A DNA stretch of 64,000 nucleotides from Hygrophila difformis (Eukaryota > Streptophyta > Magnoliopsida > Lamiales > Acanthaceae). A program made the translations under genes and the position numbers. Each line of letters opens with the position of its first letter. Position 1 is the first letter of the stretch. Where the stretch lies: NCBI GenBank assembly GCA_030278955.1, contig JAOANR010000015.1:21051073-21115072 (forward strand), read 5' to 3'. This document shows, one piece after another, positions 43,997 through 56,833 of this stretch. Below the pieces are notes generated by a model that was not told where the DNA came from, did not search any database, and saw only the letters and a list, made by a program, of their open reading frames with translations.

Positions 43997-44821
43997 ATGA
44001 AAACTATGGGAATAAACCGTTTGACCAAAAATTTTGAATTATTTTCATACATATTCCTAGCACATATATAAAATGAAACCGCTTAAACAAATTTATTTAA
44101 AACTTTTGATTTAATAAGATACATGTATATAAAGATTTTTTTTTCACTTATTTTATTTGGTTTTGGAAGTAGATTGTTTTATTGTATTACTCGTTCCATT
44201 CTATTAAATATATATGCTTGATTTGATTTTTAAATATTTTTATTATTTTATTTTAATTTAATTTTATTAACAATATATAATTGAATAAGAGATAATAACT
44301 AAAATAGGCCACCAGAAGGAGGTCCTTCCACTTTTAATTAAATAATAAAATATAAAATAAAATTAATTAAATCAAAAAAACTGAAATCAATGAATTAAAA
44401 ATGATAAAATTATTCAAAAAATTAAAATATATGTAAATAATATAAATTTATTTTAATAAAAAATACTAGGGGGAATTGGAGTTATATACCTCCAGTGAAT
44501 TGGGTATTTAATATCAGTACCCACAAAGATTGTGCCTTTAAGAGTGACCCACCGAAAGAATAAGCCTTATTCTGCAGACACGAGTTGAACGAAAGTATAT
44601 TTTAATAAGTAAATGACAAAGATAACCTTTTCTTTTGTGGGGAAAGAAACACTACCTTCTAGAGGAAGCTTCCCGAAAAAAGATCAGAGGTGGGAGTGGG
44701 GGGAACTTCATTCGGGAGGGGGAAAACGCTCGTCGGGGACTGAAATTAAGGGTAGGGGGCAATCGCGGATTCAAGACGCGAGGGTAGAGACGGTGAGCGA
44801 TTTAGGAAGGGGTTTCGCGAA
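43997..44821. other. Intergenic DNA and probable left arm of the Mutator-like locus
   Basis: AT-rich to about 44460, then a less AT-rich stretch with GTGACCCACCGAAAGAA (44543-44559) that weakly matches, inverted, the stretch at 57900-57915. It may be part of a degenerate TIR. The transposase promoter should lie between about 44560 and 44800. Confidence 0.4.
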
Positions 44822-47594
44822 ATGGATGAATACGGGGAGAGCGGTAATGGGGCGGAGAAAATCGTGATAGGGTTTTGCAAATTGGAAGAGGAGATGCATT
44901 CGATAACGGTGAGGAAAGACAGCACGTTGGAAGAAATGCACACTATTCTAATGGAGAAGAGAGCGGATTTCAGTGGCCATGAGCTATACTACGAACACCC
45001 TACTGAGAAATTTCCTGTTCTGATCACCAACGATGAAGACGTTGGGCACATGTTTGCTGTGCACGTAGTGGTGAACAAGTTAATCTGTCGAATGGAGGCA
45101 AGGAGAAATGAGAAAGAAAGGATGAAGAGAACAAGGTGAGTAATCGGCAGACCCTAAAATGGATGCATTTTGCGTTGGTTTATTAGGTTGAATGTCCCTA
45201 GAGTAGGGGCATCTGATATGCAGTGTTTGCTTGTTGTGGAGTTTTGGTGAATGAAATTGCATGGCAAATGTTATTAGGTTGAATGTCCCTAGAATGGCAT
45301 ATAACATATTGAGGTACAATTGCACCATAGTTCACGACTCATATACTTCATTACTCTGTAATTGTGCATAGATTTATATGTGAAATGACAATGATACAGT
45401 GATGTTGTCTTTATGTAGAATCGTATATTCCTGTGCACGAAATGTGATGTTGAGTGTAATTTTTCTTTGTTGAAAACAGGGTTTGGTGTGATAATAGTAC
45501 CGAGGATGGTGCGGGTGAGGAAGAAAGAGTAGAAATATTGGAGAATACACCCATAGCAGCGTTGGTTTGGTCTAGGGCAATTCGTGGGGAAGGGCAAGAG
45601 TTTCATGATGCTGATCATTTTAGACGTGTGTTAAAGAATTACTGCATATCCCACAAAAGGAGATTTAAGTACGAAAGGAATGACGGAACGAAGATAAAAG
45701 CTATATGTGGTATGATAGGGTGTCAGTGGAGCGTGTATGCATCGTATCACAAAGTGGATAGGTCGTTTTGTATTAGGCGGTGTAACTTGGAGCACTCTTG
45801 TGGGCTGGATAATTTACCCAGCAGGGATCATCCTCAGGCGGATGCTTGTTGGGTGGCCACACAAATAAGGGAGAAAGTGCGTGCGGACCCGACCTATAGC
45901 CCGAAGCAAGCGAGAGCATACATAAAAGCCGTATTTGGTATAGAAATAAACTATCACAAAGCATGGAATGGTCGGGAGATTGCGCTGCGCGAAATTCATG
46001 GTGGTGATTCCTTTGCATTTGATAAGCTGAGATGGTACTGTGATGCAGTGAAGAGTTCGAATCCTGGGAGTGTTGCAGATATGGAAGTGAATGAGACAAC
46101 AAAGCAATTCGAAAGATTGTTCATTTGTTTTGGCGCCTGCGTGGTGGGATTTGTACGAGGTTGCAGGCCTATCTTGTTCTTGGACGGAACCCACATCAAG
46201 TCAAAGTGGAAGGGCCATTTGTTAAGTGCAGTGACAATGGATGCAGAGGGCGGATTCCTAACGCTTGCCTATGCTGGTATGTAAACTGTAATTGTATTAG
46301 TCCGTCACATACATATGCAGGTGTTGTGGAAGCTAGTTGTTCAAATGTATTAATGATGAGTTTGTTTTTGCTTAGCGGTGGATTCAGAGAACGACGACAA
46401 TTGGGATTGGTTTTGTAAGAAATTTAAAAGCAGGTTGTTGAGTGAAACGGGGACTGACGTATGGGAGAGGTATACTATTTTCAGTGATAGGCACTCCGGA
46501 TTGATGAAATCAATTCCCACGGTGTTCCAAGGCTGCCAACAAGCAATATGCCTAAGACATTTGGTAGACAATTTTAAGACACAGGTATGAGTACATATAA
46601 AGCAATAGTGTGTGTAATTAGCCGTTAGTGTGGTATTCTGGTGGGTAAAAGATGAATGGAAAATTTTGATAGAGTTTTTGCCTTGTGCAGAGCAGTGAAA
46701 TGCTGGCCCTTACATAATGTGCGTTAGAAGTGTTATATTGTCTCGCGTTTGCAGGTTCTTAAAAAGAACAAGTACAGGCAATCAAGGCAGTGGGAGAGTA
46801 TGTTAAAGAAGGCTGCATATACTGAGACGTTTGCAGAATTCGAGAGGGTGATGAGTGACATTGTCACTGCGCTACCAGCGGCCGGACCCTATCTTGCTAG
46901 TTCTGAGCCAAAGCTATGGGCAAATGCTCTTTTTGAGGGTAATAGGTGGGGAGTCATAAACAATAATTTAGCTGAGAGTTGGAACTCGTGGGTGAAAGAA
47001 GCTCGGACATTGCCGCCGCTTGCAATGCTTGATACCATCCGCGTCAAAACAATGAAAATGATGAACGAGAAAAGAGAAGCATCAATGAAGTGGATTGGTG
47101 ATCTGTGTCCATCACCACTGAAAGATTTACGGGCCAATTACGAAGCTGCCCGTACTGTGTCAGTTGTAAAGGCATCAGGGAGTGTATTTGAAGTGCAAGA
47201 TATGGAGAAGACAATGGCCGTTAATGTGGATGAGATGACATGCACTTGTCGATGTTGGCAAGTGTACAGATTGCCATGCAAGCATGCATGCGCTTGTCTT
47301 GATAGCTTGAATAGAAGTGTTTACGACTATTGTGATCCATATTACCGGGTGGAGGCATACCGACTGACTTATTCCGGTTTGTTGTTTCCCATTCCTAGAG
47401 AAAAAGAGGACTCACCAGATGAAAAAGATCCCAATTATGTGCGACCTCCTAATGTTAAAACACAACCAGGCCGACGGAAGAAGAAGAGGATTCCATCACA
47501 AATTCCATCTTCAGATATAAAGTGTGGCGCTTGTAAGAAGTACGGTAATCACAACCGTCGGACATGCAAGGAGGCTCGTACGTATAACAAGTAA
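44822..47594 (+). CDS. MuDR-type (MULE) transposase
   Basis: Four exons join in phase: 44822-45135, 45480-46276, 46376-46584, 46755-47594 (719 residues, no stops). Exon 1 encodes an N-terminal domain of unknown type. Residues ~140-215 match the MuDR DNA-binding/WRKY-GCM1-like region (FHDADHFRRVLKNYC … IKAICGMIGCQWSVYAS … HSC). The DDE core has Asp339 in LFLDGTHIK, Asp405 in FSDRHSG and a candidate Glu near 512 in NNLAESWN, with the family CLRH motif between. A SWIM zinc finger (CTCRCWQVYRLPCKHACAC, ~602-620) and a C-terminal knuckle (CGACKKYGNHNRRTC, ~696-710) follow. It would excise and insert Mutator elements. Intact exons suggest either an active transposon or a domesticated gene (FAR1/MUSTANG-like genes derive from this family); the neighbouring ULP1-like gene favours a transposon. 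Confidence 0.9.
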
Positions 47595-48107
47595 TGTGTA
47601 CTGGAAGGTGCAAAATTCGTAGTTTTTTTAGGCATGGATATGGGTGTGTAATTTAGGTAGCAATTCACTGTACCATGTATTGATGCACTACCTTATTTTT
47701 GGCCTTGCAATTCTGGGGTACTGTATTTCAGATACTCCCATTTTGGGCAACTGTTAATGTGATGGTGGTATGTAATATGTATTGTTTTGTAAACTGTCAT
47801 TTTATTGACCAATGTGGGTACAATTATGTAGTGCTGTTTTATATGTCACGTAGTGTGTGTCATAATAACTAATGACTTTATCGCATGCATTATTATTTTG
47901 GATTAGTCGCCTGGAATTTCTACCAAGTATCTGAAATCTATCTACATTTCTACTAAACTTGGTACATTAGCAGATCTGAGAGTAAGGTGGTAATGGTACC
48001 ATCTACAAAAGTATATGGGGAGCCATAGACAATATTTGACATTTGTAACAAATAGTAGTACATGGGTAGTAAATTCTGTCGCAATCGACCTTAAATCCGG
48101 TGTTTGG
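47595..48107. other. Transposase 3' region and array edge
   Basis: No gene. Just before the array, 48075-48099 reads ATTCTGTCGCAATCGACC and then a TTAAATCCGG tail, a diverged relative of the CTGTCACAATCGAGT motif inside each 493-bp unit. Confidence 0.5.
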
Positions 48108-51100
48108 TGTATGGTTCGGACTAACTACATATGCCATAGACTAAGTGCACGTGCAATAAGCTTGACTTCCCAAAATTTCGATAGGTGAACTGTGTTTAGT
48201 GTGCTATTACATTACCAAATCGAAAAATGTGGAATATGGGGTGTTCCAACTAGTCGGGGTGGAACCGAATACGAACTTATTGCCATTATGAAATAATTGT
48301 ATAAGTGGAGTTCACTCTGTCACAATCGAGTGGGAATCCTATATACCTAGATTGAAGTCCGTCACAATCAAGTATGTATCCTGCATTTATTCCAACGGTG
48401 AACTTCGACGTTCCAATTGAAAGGTAATTTTTTGTACACCCGTGTGTTGGCAAGGCAATTAGTCGTTTGAAGTGGACCGGAACACACATATTCTCAAATT
48501 GTTCAATGGGGAATTGTCCGGCCATGTGTGTAGAGTGACTTAAGTTTGTGAGTAACGATAGTAAAGAGATATACTGAATACACTTGTCATATGCTAACTA
48601 TGTATGGTTCGGACTAACTACATATGCCATAGACTAAGTGCACGTGCAATAAGCTTGACTTCCCAAAATTTTGATAGGTGAACTGTGTTTAGTGTGCTAT
48701 TACATTACCAAATCGAAAAATGTGGAATATGGGGTGTTCCAACTAGTCGGGGTGGAACCGAATACGAACTTATTGCCATTATGAAATAATTGTATAAGTG
48801 GAGTTCACTCTGTCACAATCGAGTGGGAATCCTATATACCTAGATTGAAGTCCGTCACAATCAAGTATGTATCCTGCATTTATTCCAACGGTGAACTTCG
48901 ACGTTCCAATTGAAAGGTAATTTTTTGTACACCCGTGTGTTGGCAAGGCAATTAGTCGTTTGAAGTGGACCGGAACACACATATTCTCAAATTGTTCAAT
49001 GGGGAATTGTCCGGCCATGTGTGTAGAGTGACTTAAGTTTGTGAGTAACGATAGTAAAGAGATATACTGAATACACTTGTCATATGCTAACTATGTATGG
49101 TTCGGACTAACTACATATGCCATAGACTAAGTGCACGTGCAATAAGCTTGACTTCCAAAAATTTCGATAGGTGAACTGTGTTTAGTGTGCTATTACATTA
49201 CCAAATCGAAAAATGTGGAATATGGGGTGTTCCAACTAGTCGGGGTGGAACCGAATACGAACTTATTGCCATTATGAAATAATTGTATAAGTGGAGTTCA
49301 CTCTGTCACAATCGAGTGGGAATCCCATATACCTAGATTGAAGTCCGTCACAATCAAGTATGTATCCTGCATTTATTCCAACGGTGAACTTCGACGTTCC
49401 AATTGAAAGGTAATTTTTTGTACACCCGTGTGTTGGCAAGGCAATTAGTCGTTTGAAGTGGACCGGAACACACATATTCTCAAATTGTTCAATGGGGAAT
49501 TGTCCGGCCATGTGTGTAGAGTGACTTAAGTTTGTGAGTAACGATAGTAAAGAGATATACTGAATACACTTGTCATATGCTAACTATGTATGGTTCGGAC
49601 TAACTACATATGCCATAGACTAAGTGCACGTGCAATAAGCTTGACTTCCAAAAATTTCGATAGGTGAACTGTGTTTAGTGTGCTATTACATTACCAAATC
49701 GAAAAATGTGGAATATGGGGTGTTCCAACTAGTCGGGGTGGAACCGAATACGAACTTATTGCCATTATGAAATAATTGTATAAGTGGAGTTCACTCTGTC
49801 ACAATCGAGTGGGAATCCCATATACCTAGATTGAAGTCCGTCACAATCAAGTATGTATCCTGCATTTATTCCAACGGTGAACTTCGACGTTCCAATTGAA
49901 AGGTAATTTTTTGTACACCCGTGTGTTGGCAAGGCAATTAGTCGTTTGAAGTGGACCGGAACACACATATTCTCAAATTGTTCAATGGGGAATTGTCCGG
50001 CCATGTGTGTAGAGTGACTTAAGTTTGTGAGTAACGATAGTAAAGAGATATACTGAATACACTTGTCATATGCTAACTATGTATGGTTCGGACTAACTAC
50101 ATATGCCATAGACTAAGTGCACGTGCAATAAGCTTGACTTCCAAAAATTTCGATAGGTGAACTGTGTTTAGTGTGCTATTACATTACCAAATCGAAAAAT
50201 GTGGAATATGGGGTGTTCCAACTAGTCGGGGTGGAACCGAATACGAACTTATTGCCATTATGAAATAATTGTATAAGTGGAGTTCACTCTGTCACAATCG
50301 AGTGGGAATCCCATATACCTAGATTGAAGTCCGTCACAATCAAGTATGTATCCTGCATTTATTCCAACGGTGAACTTCGACGTTCCAATTGAAAGGTAAT
50401 TTTTTGTACACCCGTGTGTTGGCAAGGCAATTAGTCGTTTGAAGTGGACCGGAACACACATATTCTCAAATTGTTCAATGGGGAATTGTCCGGCCATGTG
50501 TGTAGAGTGACTTAAGTTTGTGAGTAACGATAGTAAAGAGATATACTGAATACACTTGTCATATGCTAACTATGTATGGTTCGGACTAACTACATATGCC
50601 ATAGACTAAGTGCACGTGCAATAAGCTTGACTTCCAAAAATTTCGATAGGTGAACTGTGTTTAGTGTGCTATTACATTACCAAATCGAAAAATGTGGAAT
50701 ATGGGGTGTTCCAACTAGTCGGGGTGGAACCGAATACGAACTTATTGCCATTATGAAATAATTGTATAAGTGGAGTTCACTCTGTCACAATCGAGTGGGA
50801 ATCCCATATACCTAGATTGAAGTCCGTCACAATCAAGTATGTATCCTGCATTTATTCCAACGGTGAACTTCGACGTTCCAATTGAAAGGTAATTTTTTGT
50901 ACACCCGTGTGTTGGCAAGGCAATTAGTCGTTTGAAGTGGACCGGAACACACATATTCTCAAATTGTTCAATGGGGAATTGTCCGGCCATGTGTGTAGAG
51001 TGACTTAAGTTTGTGAGTAACGATAGTAAAGAGATATACTGAATACACTTGTCATATGCTAACTATGTATGGTTCGGACTAACTACATATGCCATAGACT

Positions 51101-51473
51101 AAGTGCACGTGCAATAAGCTTGACTTCCAAAAATTTCGATAGGTGAACTGTGTTTAGTGTGCTATTACATTACCAAATCGAAAAATGTGGAATATGGGGT
51201 GTTCCAACTAGTCGGGGTGGAACCGAATACGAACTTATTGCCATTATGAAATAATTGTATAAGTGGAGTTCACTCTGTCACAATCGAGTGGGAATCCCAT
51301 ATACCTAGATTGAAGTCCGTCACAATCAAGTATGTATCCTGCATTTATTCCAACGGTGAACTTCGACGTTCCAATTGAAAGGTAATTTTTTGTACACCCG
51401 TGTGTTGGCAAGGCAATTAGTCGTTTGAAGTGGACCGGAACACACATATTCTCAAATTGTTCAATGGGGAATT
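48108..51473. repeat. Tandem array of 493-bp units, 6.8 copies
   Basis: Units start at 48108, 48601, 49094, 49587, 50080, 50573 and 51066; the last stops after 408 bases. Copies are almost identical: 1 and 2 share CTTCCCAAAA and AATCCTATATAC, copies 3-7 share CTTCCAAAAA and AATCCCATATAC, and copy 2 has one private change. Each unit has two internal GTCACAATCRAGT motifs and a 79-codon minus-strand frame that simply repeats with the unit. This is a young local satellite. I see no evidence that it is coding. Confidence 0.98.
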
Positions 51474-52094
51474 TAAAGTCTACAATGATTCTGATAAAAT
51501 TCTACGATTCAAACCAAATTCTAGCTATATTCCGATCCAACTCTACCATTCTAACCAAAGTCTACAATGATTCAGATATTAAGTTCCGGATTAATGTTCT
51601 AATAATTCGATGATACGAATCCAATCATTTGTTTGGAGAAATGAGCTGAAATAAGATCCGAAAAATGTAGCAAGCATATTTCCACCGTATATTTTTTGGT
51701 TTGGTGTAGACTGCACTCTCAGAATCGAAATGTGGTATATTTTCCAGTGCGTATGTCATAATTGAAAGCAAACCAAGTATTTGAACTATAATATCCGGTG
51801 GACCCCACATTTTCCCAAACCCATTCGCAGGAAGCCCTCTTCAACCTTAAGTATTTTTGATTCTTCGCGGGCATTACTGTTCTTATTTGTGCATCCAAAC
51901 ACCACTGACACCGTACACAATATCCAAAGCGTGTAATCCCCCTTTCTGATTCCCTAATGATATCAATCACTTCAGTCACCCTATTTTCTTCCAAGCCTAT
52001 ACATTTTCCCCTTTGCCCTATATTTACCCCTCCACCGCAGGTTGCTCCCCAAGCCAAGAGCAATTGATCCCCACTCTTCTCCAAAAAAAACCCC
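51474..52094. other. Spacer after the array
   Basis: The first 130 bases are AT-rich with CTACAATGATTC repeated (51480, 51562). A 149-codon minus-strand frame at 51719-52168 overlaps the small plus-strand ORF and has no recognised domain. It is rejected as a gene but noted. Confidence 0.4.
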
Positions 52095-52409
52095 ATGGCA
52101 ACAAATCGGAGTGGAATTTGCCCACATTGCGATCGGGAAGTCATCATCCACGAGCAGGAATCGAGCAACCGAGATGGCAGAATCGAAGGGCTTCAGTGTG
52201 ACGTTGCTGTTTTGAAAGAGCAGATGAAGGAGGTGAAGAAGGCAACGAAGAAGAACCCCTTAGCTTCGATTCTTAATGGGATAGCAGCTCTGATTGTTAC
52301 TGGGTTCATTGCCTCTTCCTATTTTCGCCGATCGACGCCTGGTAAAGAAAAGAAGGGACTCCAATTGAAGGCTAACTGGGGATGGTTCAACGGTGATCTC
52401 AGTAAGTAG
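52095..52409 (+). CDS. Small zinc-ligand, coiled-coil, membrane-anchored protein (hypothetical)
   Basis: 104 codons, ATG in CCCCATGG context. Residues 8-11 are a lone CPHC, 30-55 a Lys/Glu-rich coiled coil (IEGLQCDVAVLKEQMKEVKK), and 57-77 a hydrophobic, likely membrane segment (LASILNGIAALIVTGFIASS) followed by basic residues. Plant elements with ULP1-like genes often have a small GRF zinc-finger protein ending in just such a coiled coil and membrane anchor; here the GRF finger is not visible, so it may be truncated or lie in an unseen exon. It sits between the array and the ULP1-like gene. Function unknown. Confidence 0.45.
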   Translation: MATNRSGICPHCDREVIIHEQESSNRDGRIEGLQCDVAVLKEQMKEVKKATKKNPLASILNGIAALIVTGFIASSYFRRSTPGKEKKGLQLKANWGWFNGDLSK

Positions 52410-53247
52410 TGCATTTGGGGGTTTTAAGTATTTATAAAAACATCTTTTGCTAACATTACTGGACGAAGCAACTTTTGGGTTAAGTTTTTAATTACCTGCT
52501 TCGAATATGGTAAATATGATGGCTGACTTGGGAGTTCAATGTTGGTGTAGACACATTTTGGGTCTATGTAAACCAATGGGTCTATGTATTTGGTTGTTAG
52601 TTCTTGTTGAAAGTTTTTGTGGTGGGGGTTGGAGTGTTGTTGGTACTAGTATTCCGATCAAGGTTTGGGGGTTTTGCTGTGTCTTAAACTGTGAATATCT
52701 TCCCCTAGTACTGCTTGTAGTATGTGCACGTATCTATGCTTGTAAAGTAAACATATTTGGCCTCATGGTGTTATATTGATATGAAACTGTATCAATGAAG
52801 TGGAATGGTGTTATATTGATATATCTTCCCCTGTTACTTTTGCTATGAATGTCAAGAAGATGAGTGAACTGAATTTGGTGTGGAAAATGAAGTCTGTCCA
52901 AATGATGGGGATCTGTGTTATACAAAGGTATTTGGAAAGGAAAATGTTGGGTTTTACATTGGTTCCAATTGGGAAAGTGTCAATTGCAGCCGCCCAAATA
53001 CATATATTTGGAGTCTTACACACCTCGACATCAAACCAACCTATAGCTAATGAAAGGGGAACTCTTTAGTCGGATTGCCTTGTACAAAATTAACCCGACT
53101 TGTCACATTGTTTAAAAATGGATACAATATTTCCCAACATGAGTAGTAAAATGTTCGTGAACCCGTCGATCACATAGTCAACAGATTGAAGTCTAAACAA
53201 TGTCTTCAGGCAGTAACAAATGTGGTATATTCTCAACACAACATAAT
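52410..53247. other. Spacer between convergent genes
   Basis: T/G-rich plus-strand DNA that may be the 3' UTR of the small ORF. Short open frames only. GGTGTTATATTGATAT occurs twice (52768 and 52807). Confidence 0.4.
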
Positions 53248-56200
53248 CTACTCATTCTGCTCATTACGCTTATCCTGGAAGAATTTGACAGCCACATGGG
53301 CTCGATAGGCTTTTATGTCTGTCTCATTCTCTTCATTCCAAAACTCCGGCGTGTCCCGTAAATATGCTTCACACCATAACATGACGAAGACGCCACAATC
53401 ATGGGAAAGTGCATCTTGCTGTCGACAGCTTTCCACGATGCGAAATCTCTTGTCAATTTTGTAGCCATTGAGCTCCAACCAACCACCTATAAATCGAGAC
53501 TGAAACCAGAAAAAAAGTATTACCAAAAAAGGGCAGTGAAATGCTCAACATGTCGAACTAGTCCGGAAGTTAAGTTTGGAACTTGGAACTCACCACAAGC
53601 CGCAGCCCATTACTGGCACGCGCCCCTCTCATAGAGTTTCGTGTGAACATCTTCTTCGAATTCATGTCAATGATGAGCAGGTGCCAATGGAAATACTCTC
53701 CATCATTAATCGGTACGACAATGTACCTCACTCCTCTTTTAATGGCATCAATCAAACCGATAAGGTTGCCCCGTGCAACTGGCCTCATGGCTGCCACGTA
53801 GTCGCCGATCTTCGCAGGTGTGATTTTAGTCGGAGACCCTCTCATCTTGCTCAATATACAACCCTGAAAGGCATTTGGAAAGCATTACTCAATCGTTTGA
53901 ACCATAATATCATTAGTCTGTACAATAAATAAGACTAACCACAGAGTAAGTGCACACAAATGTCATTTTTTCTGCCAAATCATCCGCCGATCGAAACTCG
54001 TCCGAGACCAAAATGTCAAGGAACCCGTCGATCACATCCCCTCCGACAGGCTCGTCAAACAATAATGAGATTAAACTACAAGGCCGAACGCCATTCGGAC
54101 CTCTTGTCCACACATACTCACTGCAGCAAGCAAATTACAGTTTAAGAATCATTTTTTTTCGGTTGCAACTTCCCAAATAAACACGTATACCGAATTTCTG
54201 AGCCACTACATCTCTTCTATAACCAAACATACCTGAACAGGCCACAGTCAATGAAATGATCTATGGTTTCCCTCTCGCCATCACTCAATGCCTCGCGACC
54301 AACATAGTCACGCCTAGCAACGTAGTCCTCCACATAAATCACTCCTTTCCTCCGTTTTTTCTTCCCGTCCATTAAATCCAAATCATCATCTGATTCACCC
54401 GACTCAAGCATTACCTGGTACACCCAACTTAGAATCACAAGTTACTAAAAAATAAGGAAAAAGCAAAGTATACAGTTAGTATGTATATGCAGGATCATAT
54501 CTGTCATGTCTGCTAACATTAGAGGTATTTGGAAATCCAAAATTGTTATATTATACATACCTTTGCGGCATAATCATCACCATCACCGTCATCTCTTTCA
54601 TTCGGCTTCCTCTTCAAAATCTTGACCGATGACACCGGAGTAATCTGATCAACGTCCTTCGGCTTTGGCTTACGGTCAGTTCTTTGCCTGACATTCCTCG
54701 CAATGGATGAATCGGGAATGGATGTCACCCTCCCCTTATCTTCCCCCTTGCTACCAGCCACCTTATCATTTCCTACAACATCATCCATTGTGTCCTCCTC
54801 CTCCTCCTGTCCACTGTCTACGTTTTGCTCATCAGTCCCTGCCTCATTCGTTGTATTGGTGGGACCAGCAACGACATCTGTTGGGCGTTCATCATCGGCC
54901 TCCTTTCGAGCTTCGTCAACAACATCTGGTGCACCGTCATCTTCCAGTCCACCGTCCAGATTTCTGTCATCATTCACCTCCACACCCTCGTTCATACCAA
55001 TCTCACCGGCTTGAGCCTCACCCTCAAATTCGGCTTCTGCAACACCACCATTTCCATGCCCCATGTCTCCTACATGTTGCTCATTTGTGAGCCCATCACA
55101 GCCATCGCCCTGCTCATCATTTACATCCGCATTTTTACACCCCGAATCAGTTGCGTCCACGGCTTCCATCCCACTATCTCCACCAATATTATTTCTCTTG
55201 CTAGGGCGATCATGGCAGGCTTTCGTCCTTAATTCATCGGTTCTATCTGTGCAAAGTCACATACGCCGTCAATCATATCTTAATCAGTCAATATTAAATC
55301 AGCACAAATTCAATTGTCAATAAAAAAAGACACACCTTCTTCATCAGGGAGTTGATCACCATCTACGACACCGGCACTTTCCTGGACATACTCGCTCAAC
55401 CCGTCAGCTTCACTAACAATTTCTACGGTTATTCTCTGATCGCTTTTATCTTCCACTCGACCCTCGTTCGACACTCGACTCCAACGTGGATGTGGTATTC
55501 GTGGACCATAAACCCTAACCTGTTATATCCCAATAAATATCAGTTCCAAACACTACAATCCACAAATTGCAAATTTAAAAGGGCAAAACAACATGTTCTT
55601 AGACCAACATCCTCCATTTCATTACCTCAGTCAACTGGCATTTTTTGGCTCGTAAATACTTTCGCTCACCCTCCAAAGGGATGAATGGTCTAACATCATC
55701 CTCTTTCAATGATCTTAACATTGTTGCACATGCCTCCACTTTTGGATGTGGAATCTGCCACCGTATGAATCGTGGGACTCTTGCTCTTGTCATTGGTTTC
55801 GCAAACCGAGGGACTCGTTCGAAAAACCATCCCTGCACAACAAAAATATTAATACCAACAACAAAAAATCATATTAGTTTATTCAAGCATGTAAATGCAA
55901 ATTTAACAAAAATATTAAATGCAAATTTTGCAAACTTATTCCACTTACCAAGAGCCCGGCAGTGCAGCCATCTATGTATCGTTTACCCTGACCTGACCGT
56001 TTTGCCAAAGACCGCACCAAAAACTCATGAGCTGCTTTCCCCCAAGCATAATCACCAATCGTCTCCAACTCATCTACGTAATGCACAACATATGCTGGTA
56101 GGTACAGGTGGGAGGTAGGAAACATGATGGAATTGAACACAAATAAAATGTAAAGCCGTGCAAAATCTTCAGGATCTTGCTTCCCTTGTATGCACTCCTC

Positions 56201-56833
56201 ATTCCCAGCAGCCTTCCGCAACGCTTCTATTATATCTCCTCTCTTTATGTTCCTCGCATTTCCTTTAAAAAATTTCCCCACCGTTTCTGACTCCTCCTCC
56301 AACTTCGGGTGCACATCCAACCCCATTTCCTGTAGTCCTAACACACAAGAAAACTCCGGTGATGGAAACTTCAAACTCATGTTATCCCCAAACACAAAGC
56401 CTTGGAACTCCGCGTCATAGCACTCCGCTAAGGCTTCCAGCCATACAACACTGCTATACCCTTTCTGACAGCTTAGGAAATGAGAGAAAGGTGTCCTCAT
56501 CATCGCAGCTCTTTGATTCTCTGTGATTCTCTCGTCAAGTTCGTTCATCACTGCAATAAACTTCTGTGTCGTACACCGTGCAACTGGCCCGTCCCCATTT
56601 TTACTATGTCCTTCCCCCTTATCCTCCTTACTGCTTTCTTCCTTCCTCTTACCCTTATCCCCCTTCACTATCTTCTCCTTTTCCCCCCTTTTACCCTTAT
56701 CCCCCTTCACTACCTTCTCCTTTTCCACCCTTTTACCTTTATCCCCCTTCACTACCTGCTCCTTTTCCGCCCTTTTATCAACCTCCTTTGTTGCTACTTT
56801 CTTCCCTTTACCGCTCGCTACTTTCGGCGCCAT
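53248..56833 (-). CDS. DUF1985 and ULP1-like cysteine protease (C48) gene, transposon-borne
   Basis: Eight exons join in phase with GT-AG introns: 56833-55949, 55832-55626, 55519-55336, 55246-54561, 54414-54233, 54120-53940, 53863-53594, 53499-53248 (948 residues, no stops). The N-terminus has three Lys-rich repeats (VVKGDKGKR+EKEK). Residues ~95-290 are DUF1985-like (RTPFSHFLSCQKGYSSVVWL … LGLQEMGLDVHPKL … YILFVFNSIMFPTS). A long acidic region follows (exon 4). The C48 domain is in the last two exons: His834 in YFHWHLLIID, Gln893 and Cys900 in SHDCGVFVM. The residue 17 after the His, normally the catalytic Asp, is Asn851 (FTRNS). True ULP1s cleave SUMO; substrates of transposon-borne ULP1-like proteins are unknown. 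It converges on the transposase gene. Confidence 0.85.

Noticed and set aside
48286..51447. Seven copies of a 79-codon minus-strand frame in the 493-bp units
   Set aside because: The frame repeats only because the DNA unit repeats. There is no start context, domain or codon-level conservation separate from the DNA identity.
48108..51473. CRISPR-like or centromeric array
   Set aside because: The unit is 493 bp without spacers, and the organism is a plant. Only seven copies exist, so a centromere satellite cannot be claimed.
51719..52168. 149-codon minus-strand frame
   Set aside because: It overlaps the small plus-strand ORF that has better features, and has no domain. A minus-strand exon of the ULP1-like gene is excluded because that gene ends at 53248.
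54703..55090. Plus-strand Ser/Pro/His-rich frames
   Set aside because: They are complements of the acidic exon 4 of the ULP1-like gene.
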